Of a stretch of DNA of 64,000 nucleotides, positions 51,635 through 60,600 are shown piece after piece. A program made the translations under genes and the position numbers. Numbering within the stretch: the stretch's first letter is position 1; each line of letters begins with the position of its first letter. The notes beneath the pieces were generated by a model. That model was given only the letters and a program-made list of their open reading frames with translations, made no database searches and was not told the DNA's origin. Origin of the DNA: Marisa cornuarietis (taxonomy: Eukaryota; Mollusca; Gastropoda; Architaenioglossa; Ampullariidae); contig SMMW01000013.1 in NCBI GenBank assembly GCA_004794655.1, positions 1 to 64,000 of the forward strand, written 5' to 3'.

Positions 51635-54600
51635 AGGGACCTGGCACATTGAGACCAAGGTCTCCTAATAATTCTAAATTTGTGTGCCAGAATCCTTGGA
51701 ATCCATTAGTCACTATAATAACATTCATTATGAAATGCTCCAAAACTTCAGTTACATTTTCTAAAACACTTTAGTTTGCTTAGAGATGACGTTCAGGTTA
51801 AAACAAGTTGGATCTTCTTTTCATGAATGCAACTACAGCCAACCTCAGCAGAACATCTTAAAGTTCTGATTGAAATGTGAAGGATATTACAATGTGAGGT
51901 TACATTTAATCGTTTTCACTTTTAACCTATAATCATATGTTATTTTAAAATATGATCAGTTTTAATGGTATTTATGAGTAATTGTAGATCAGAGTAAATG
52001 AAGTTTGCTACCTCTTTTTACAGCGGACCCTGACCCAATTGTTGCGGAGAAATGCAATGTCTGTTTGCGCAAACCCTGCCTAAATGGTGGTGCCTGTAAG
52101 CTTGTAGAGTTCACAAATTTCACCTGTGAGTGTGCTCCTGGTTACCATGGTGACAGGTGTGACCAACAGATTGATGCCTGTTTTGGAAACCCATGTAACA
52201 ATGGTGGCAAGTGTGAAGTTTTGGAGTTTGGTCGTTTCAGGTGAGGAGTCTGACTGCCTATTTTGACAGTTTTAGACAAATGTTTTGTCAATATCTATGC
52301 TGAAAGATTTGATTGGTTATCAGGAACTCTTTAAAAATATATCAACTTTCTGTGCTACTATAATTACAGTCTGTGGTGATTTTGACAGCTTTTAATCCTC
52401 TCTTGACCCTATTAGTGTCTTACAGATAATTTATGGGGTTTTTTTTAATTTAAAAAAACATCCAAAACAGGATAAAATGTTTGTCTGACAGGCTGTAGAC
52501 ATGAATTCTTCAGAGATTTCACGGACATTTGAATAAAATGCATACATCATAAGCTACAAGATCAGGTCATGTAAAAAATATTCTTTTTATCAATTTGGCA
52601 GGTGTCACTGTCTAGATGGTTTTGAAGGTGATAGATGTGAAACAAACATTGATGACTGCCACGACAATGTCTGCAAGAACAATGCCACCTGTGTTGATGA
52701 GATTCAGTCATACTCTTGTCGGTGTGCACCTGGCTATACAGGTGTGTCCACTTAGAAATATTTTGAAGATAAAAGCCATCATTTTGCCATCATTTTACCA
52801 ACAATAAAACATCTGTACATAAAATACAGGTTTGGTGGTTTGAGACTGGATGCATTTATGTGAATCACTGTAGTAGGATAAAAAGTAAATGTTTTGTGCA
52901 TGACATGAAACATCTGCCTGAAGATCATTATTTAACTAGCTTTATTTTAAATATGGGTGTATGATTGTTGCTGAGGTTTAAATTAGCAAAATAAGACCTG
53001 TGGTGTAGTCTTTTCAACTTAATTTCATCAAAACCGTTTTGGGGAGGTCAAAGTAAAATATTTTATAGCTTTTAGGCATTTCCAATCTATTGTTTAAAGG
53101 GTCATATAGTCATGCTATTTTTCAGGCAAATTATGTGAAAACAAGATACCATATTGCAAGGCAGGCTACAATTACTGTATCAACGGGGCCACCTGCGTGG
53201 CCATGGATGGAGGTTATCGGTGAGCTCCCCTTGTGGTTGCTGCACTGGAATTTATAATACTGCTGTCCTTAATGAAATATTTTATGGAAGTATTTCTGCC
53301 TAGTAAACATAGATTTTTAGATAACTATGTACCTACAATTATTCAGTTACTTTCAGGGGTCATGTTTTAGCGTTAATTCCATTGTTAGAATCTTCTGGAT
53401 GGTTCATCGTTCTTTTGCTTCTTCTTTGCAGATGCGAATGTCCACCTGGATTTCAAGGAAAGAACTGTTCTGAAAATATAGATGACTGTAAGTCACACGT
53501 CTGCCTGAACGGAGCATCCTGCCAAGACGGCGTGGGCTCTTATACCTGCATGTGTGCGCGTGGCTTCTCTGGGCAGTACTGCGAGATTGCACCTGTCCTA
53601 GCCTTGCTTAACTATGACACAGCCTCCGTCACTGGAGCCTGCAAATACCACCAGTGTCAGAATAACGCAGTGTGCTACCAGCCGAAAGGCTCTGCTGACT
53701 ATATGTGTAAATGTGCACCAGGTATAACATTGCGCATGCCCTCCCCATTTCAACTCCCATAGATTTCAGACTATAACACTTTCAGCTAGGCAGGATCATT
53801 GCACACTTAATTTTATTTTCCCACTGTTTTAATTTTCTGTTTACATTAAGGCAGAGTTGAAAGGGGTAGAAACCCATTGCTAAAGCATCTTCTTTATTGA
53901 AAAATATTTTGTCACTTAAAGATTTTCTTTGTTAACACGAGTGTATCGAGGCACCTGAGCTATAGCTATGAAGACATTTGTGTGTGCAAACTGTCTGGGA
54001 AGAGTTAACAAGTATTTGATAGTTACAAGAAGAAGCATTTCTTTGTTTAGTTTTATTTTTGAGTGATGCAGGAGTTTATTTTAATATCTGATTGTTTTAT
54101 AAATGCACCCTTACCTTTCCATTCCAAAGTAGAAGATGTCAGATGAGAGTGAGAGGTGAGAGTTTTCAGCTATGTAGCAGCTACATTCGGGCTTTTTGTT
54201 GAAATTTGTGAAAGAAAACCACATTCCATTCACTTCACTAGCAGCTAACTAAGTGTTTTTCCCTCTCATGTCTCAGTTGAATTTGTCTAACACACCTGAA
54301 TTTTGGGATGGAGGGATGATTTATTGTTCACGAAGGACTTTTAGTGCATTTCTCATTATCTATTATGACAGATTCTAAGTTTTCATATGTTGAGCAATAG
54401 AAGACTATAATTATAATAATGGACAAACTTTACACAATATTCAGTATTTAATGTACCACATAGAAAGTGATACTCAAGAAATAAGTCAAATGAGATAGTT
54501 TTGAATGTTTTGAAATAATGAATTGTTGGCACAGGTGCATAGTCAATACAATAAAGCATGATATATATATAAGAATAACAGTAATTATAAGTGGTCTATA

Positions 54601-57600
54601 CTTCCTTTTTAGTGCTTAAGAAATACTTTCAGATGATGGAAAGTCAACTGCAGGGAAGATGTTCAGATTAAGATGTCCATCACAGTTTCAATAGCCTTAT
54701 AAATAAGTGGTATGAGAACTGAACTGTCGCTCCAGCCTGGCTAGCTTTCAGCAATACATGAATGATAGAACCAGGCGGAATCCCAAACATTGCATTTGGT
54801 AGCCCTCTTAGCCCAGGATAAAAATATTTCTATATATGTTCAAAAACATGGACTTAAAATTTATGATTTTGAAGACGATAGTGAAACTGCAGAGCCACGC
54901 TCGTGGAGCACGAGCCACGATAGTAAGCGTATTTTAGCTCATTGCGCTCTGCTAGCAGGGCCACAATCGTGCAAAGAGAGAATCACGATCATGGAGCAGA
55001 GCCACAATAGAGGCTCATCGCGCTCTGCGGGTAAGCCAGTAAACTGGCTCTACGGGCTCAGCGGGTTTTAAGGGGAAAGCACTCCTATGTGAAATGGATC
55101 GTATTCATAGATGATGGTGTGCATATCCCTTTAAAGAGCAAATTTAAAATATTGTAATTAATCAGCTTAGCTTTAATCTCAAAATCAAGTAGAATATTAA
55201 TAGGGGCAAAATGTGTATTAACATGTCATTCTGACTGCGTAGCAATATTTTTAACAAATATCTTTTCAGGGGGGGTGGGGGAATCTATTTCAACAGAAAA
55301 GTGACTTCAATATTTTAAAAAATTTTATCAGTTCATTCATTTAATTTTTTTAAATTTCTAGAATCCATAGTTTTTTTCTGTCTCAAAAATATCCCTTGAA
55401 CAGTGCACATCTACTCATTGCAGCTTTTTGTGGCAGAAAAGCAGCCAGCAATCCAAATTTCCAAGTTTGGCTGAAATTAACTTTATGCAAGTCTGTAGAT
55501 TTCTTGGCAAAAATTAACTGTTATCAAATCTTTAGATCCTCATGCACAAATTAACTATAAGCAAATGCTTTTAGGGTGCGTTAGATGTCTGGCTGTACTA
55601 GCTGCATTTCACATTTTTGCATAGCTCTTATTGATCATTTGGGTTTTCCTAACAAGTTAGACCCAGAAACTGATTAAATTTCTTTTATGTAATGTATCTG
55701 TGTCATTTGCATACAACAGGTATTTTGCCCATTCTCTGGCATTGTGGCATTGCTGTGTTCATTGGTGGTGTATTCCTGTTTAAAAGGACTTATCACTTCA
55801 TATATATTTTATTTTCATTCATTTGCACAGCCAGAAAAAAATCTGATTTTTTCTTAAATAATCTTGTTACTTTTAAAGCAAAATGTTCTTCCAATTCTTG
55901 CATGGAAATAGTGCTTGATTATGCTGTCTCTGGTGTTTATTATGAAATTCCATACTTGGACAAGAAACTGCCACAGACTTGCCACATATGATACAGATCA
56001 GTTTCTGTCATAAATGGATCACGTTCTTTGGAAAGTGACATCCATAGTTTTGCTTTTTTTTCTTCAGTGTTCTGTCCCTTTTCTGTGTGGCATGTCCCTA
56101 CTTTCATGTGTCACTGGCAAACAAAAATAAGGGTGTGGGATGCAAACCTTTTTTTTTTTTAAAGTTCATTTTCCACTTGATGTTGACGCATGCTTCTCAT
56201 TGCTGGTAAATAGACTGCTTTTGTACACGCCATGCCGCATTGCTTACACATCACCTTGTGCCAGTTGTGTCACTGTGCCATAATTTCACCATAATTGAAA
56301 TTGGATGTAGAAAAATAATGCTGGAATTTAAACTAATTCTGAAACATAGGTCTGCTGCTGAGTTTTGATGTTTAAAATATGTTGAAAATTGTGCTAGAAA
56401 AGTTTGCATGTAGTTAAATACCCTTGCAGCTGTTGTGGTCACAAAGACAAATTTATAAGAAATCTAAAGTGAGTTTGAGAAACAAATGGATGTGTTTAAA
56501 AATATATTTGTAACAGCATGGAGTTCAGTTTGGCTTCCATTATTTCTTATTGCCACAAAACATTTAGTTCAAGCATGGGGGCCTCTTCCTCCTCATTTAT
56601 GTACTGTATGAAACCACACCATAAAAAAAAAACATTTGTGCCTATGGCAGAAAATCTTTGATCATTCTTTTTTGTGAAAGGCTCAAATCAAAGAGTGCTA
56701 TTTCACTGCAGACAATTTATAAAACAGTAAGATGATATTAATTACAGTAGCTCTTATTTGTCAAGTTATTATATAAATTGAGACTGTAGAGGCATATTTA
56801 ACGTTTCTGAATTTATCAGCTCACCTTCTTGGCATTTTTGGATTGACATTTTGTTCTCTTTATTTCATTATTTTATTTTTGCCTTTATCTTGGTTCTAAA
56901 CAGGTTTTCATGGCAAAAAGTGCGAACGTATGTCCAGCGTATCTCTTAAGGATGAGGACTCATATCTGCAGTTTCCAAGAGTGGATTTCCGGCAAGCCAC
57001 AAACGTCACTCTTGCCTTCACTACAGATTCAGAAAATGGTATCATTCTTTATTCTGGTGACAGTCAGCATGTAGCTGTGGAGCTTTTCCGAGGAAGAGTA
57101 CGAGTTAGTTTTGACATTGGCAACTACCCAGTGTCCACTATGTTTAGGTAAATTATTTAACATCACTTTTCCATTTGTGACTAAAATTTGTCCTTTCTTA
57201 TCTGTCATTGTCAAGAAATTTGACAAATTAAGTGTTCCTAAAATGTTATGGGAGTATGGAGGAGGTGGGACTCCACTCGAGTTCTCATTTGTACTAATTT
57301 TTAGGAATGGATGAAGCATATTTAGTGTAAGCATTCTGTGATTTATTTCAATAACTATGATCCTAATAACATACCTGTTGTGTTATATTCATAAATATTA
57401 AAATCCATGATAAAATGTTAAAAAATAAGTTTAATCTTCAACACAGTATCAGTTGCTCTGAGTAAAATATACTGTCACTTTTTCCCATCAGGAACCAGTG
57501 ATCCCCAGAATGCTATACAGTTGTAAGCTTGCATCAGTAATTTTTTCCTTTTTTTAAGCATTCTAATCATTTTTATAGTGATATTTTTCATTGTTTCAGC

Positions 57601-60600
57601 TATGAGCGTGTTGACAATGGGCAGCCTCATGTACTTGAGATGCTAATACACAGGAAAAACTTCACTATGATGATAAACCAGAATGGCCAGCCACGCACTG
57701 TTATCAATGAGGGACCAAAAGAGTACCTGGATGTTACAGATGACTTGTATTTAGGTGGGCTACCTGCTGATGTAAACACACGTGCCTTTAAAAAATGGCA
57801 TATTCGTGATGGAACAAGCTTTAGAGGTGAGCTGCTTCACTTCTGGTAAAATTTAAAAACAAAATAAACACTATATTAATGATATTTATATAAATTGTTT
57901 ACTTCTTTCGCAAAGACATTATTCAACAATATTGTATATTACATAGTTTAATTTTTTGTATGTCAAATGGAAAGATGAATCTACATGTATGCAGTAAAAC
58001 TTTTTATGCTAATTGACATTCTTTTTTTGATGCCATCATTTTATACTTTCTCTCTTGTTATCTAATCATCCTAACCAGCAAGAATGGCTTTAAAAAAGAA
58101 ATGATTAAAAAATCATTGGTTGATCTTTAATGGGATTTCAAGCCAAAGAAATTTGCTGTTGCAGGGTGCTTCTCGAAGGTGTTTATCAATGGTAGGCAAG
58201 TGGATCTTGTAGCAGCAATCACACGGCATAAAGTCACACCTGGATGTCAGCTGGACCCCTGCCAAAACCACATGTGTCAGCGCGGTAGGTGCAAGCCACG
58301 CCGCAAACAGTCAGGCTACAAATGCAAATGCGAGAAAGGATATTCAGGAAAATACTGTGATAGAGGTTAGTCCCACTAAAGGTGCAGGTGTCTGTCCTCG
58401 CCAATTGCCACTGTACTGCATTATGCACAAGTACTACAGCCATGTACTCTGCACTCAGTATGTATGTATTTGTAGCCATCATCTTCCTGCCATATGCATT
58501 GTGTACAATCTGATTGATGGGAACTTTGTGTGTGGGAGTGTGTGTGTGGCCTATGTGTGTACCATATGTGAAATATGCTGATCTGCTTCATTTCCTATAG
58601 CAGTCATTATGATGAAGTGCTTCCTGAATGTCCTTACCACCACCATCCTCTACCATATCCACCGCCCAAAAAAAAACTTTCTATGAAGCAATGAGTTTTT
58701 AAGTAGTGTGGAAGTGGAAATGTGAATCATTTATAAAACCCTACAAGCATGATAGTATGTGTGCATGCAGAAACATATATGCATGAGATTCATAATGGTG
58801 TAACATGCATAGCTATTGGACAGCGAGTGTCTTCTGTGCATTCTAATCATTGCTTGAAATGGTCTTCTTTCCCTGCAAGTGTGAATGTCTATTGACCATG
58901 GCTGCTTATGATTGCTGGTGTTGCTGCTACATATTGCTTTATCTTTTGTGCTATTATTTTTATCCTTTTAAGTTTCACTTCCAGTCCATTTGATGGAGTG
59001 TAAAACTTGCTTTGAAAAAAAAAGACTTTTTAAAAAGTAAATATTTTCAATGTGATTGGTGAATAACACCATTGTATTAAATATAATTTGATCTGGGAGT
59101 TTAACTGTCCAACAGAATATCAGTAATTAGTCAGTAGCTATAGTGGAATATTCCATAAGCACTTTTACTAGTATCCAAGATTAAGAACCAGTTCTTAAGA
59201 TTGATGGGCATTAGTACTGTCCATTACATCTCATGTTCAGCAGGATAGAGATCCAGTGACAGACTGTAACCAAATCAATGAACAGTTAATCTTAAATTTT
59301 AAATGGTTAGACCATAAGCATGAGCTAGACAATCAAATGAACATCATCAACCTTACATAACACAATTTAAAGAGTTAATTTGGGGCTAGGGATGATGTCC
59401 TTCAACAAAGAGTACAGACTAGCAATGTTTTTTTTCTCAAGATAAGAAATTAATAACAAAAGCAGCTGACAATGCTCTGAGTCATCACTTCCAACTTTTG
59501 CCATTTGTGAATATTTACTGGCATCTATAGAATTATTTTTTAAATTTGATTATTAACAGTATTTTTAAAAAATGCTTGCAGTTTTGCTTTATCATGATCC
59601 TACTGTCTCATGTAAAGATGTTTTTGTACATGTGTAATTCTTCAAAGGTATGTCTCAAAAAAATCAATTGTTTAAAATATGTATGCACATTATGATAATG
59701 TTGCATGTAGATTTTAAAATCGTTATTTTGCTCAAATTTATATGACTGAGTCTACTGATATGGCATGAACACCTATTGCCTAAAGTGAGTTCACCATTAA
59801 GAAATTATGCTGAGCTGAATTTGACCATTTCTAGAATCCATAGTTTTTCTCTGTCTCAAAAGTATCCCTTGAACAATGCATATCTACACATTGCAGCTTT
59901 TTTGTGGCAGAAAAGCAGCAGCAATCCAAATTTCCAAATTTCCAAGCAATACATCAGAATTTGAATGTGCAGGAACTAAACAGCTCTTAAAAACATTTAG
60001 CTTCACTGAAGTGATATAACAGTGCTGTTTGGTGCACGTCATTAAATCTGTAAGATAAATATTTTTGCTTGCATTGATGGCTTGTTTTTTTTATTTTTCA
60101 AGTTTTGCTCAATAATCTTTATTCCATAGCCGAACACTTTTGGCATTTTTAATTAAAAGCATCAGACTGCACTCATGTTACACATCGGGGCTGGTTACTT
60201 AACTTACTTTCATGTTGACATACTTTTTAGAAAAGTCTTTTGCTGAATTAACATTATTGTAAGGGCAGCCTGTCAATTTGATTAAACATTGGTGGCCTAA
60301 CAGAAACACCTAACACCAGAGTTGGTTGTTTGGTGGTCACTGCATGTGGCTTTACCTGAGTTCTGTTATGTCTTAGCTCCAACCTGTCGAGAGGTTGCCT
60401 TCCGGGATATCTATGTGGATACCAAAACCAAGTGCTACTCCAAAGTACGCATCAAGTACAGGCGCTGCGAAGGAAGCTGCGGAGACCACTGCTGTGTTCC
60501 TAAGCGCATCAAGACACGTAAGGTCCGACTGTTCTGTGACAATGGCACAAGTTACATTTACGACCTTCCTGTTATTCGTCGATGCGGCTGCAGAAAGTGC

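Larger units (their letters stand above)
53722..56903 (+). other. slit intron of 3.2 kb
   Basis: AT-rich. Holds a GC-rich imperfect duplication at 54885-55075 and one copy of a dispersed repeat at 55354-55465. No exon is missing: the flanking EGF6 halves join directly. Confidence 0.75.
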
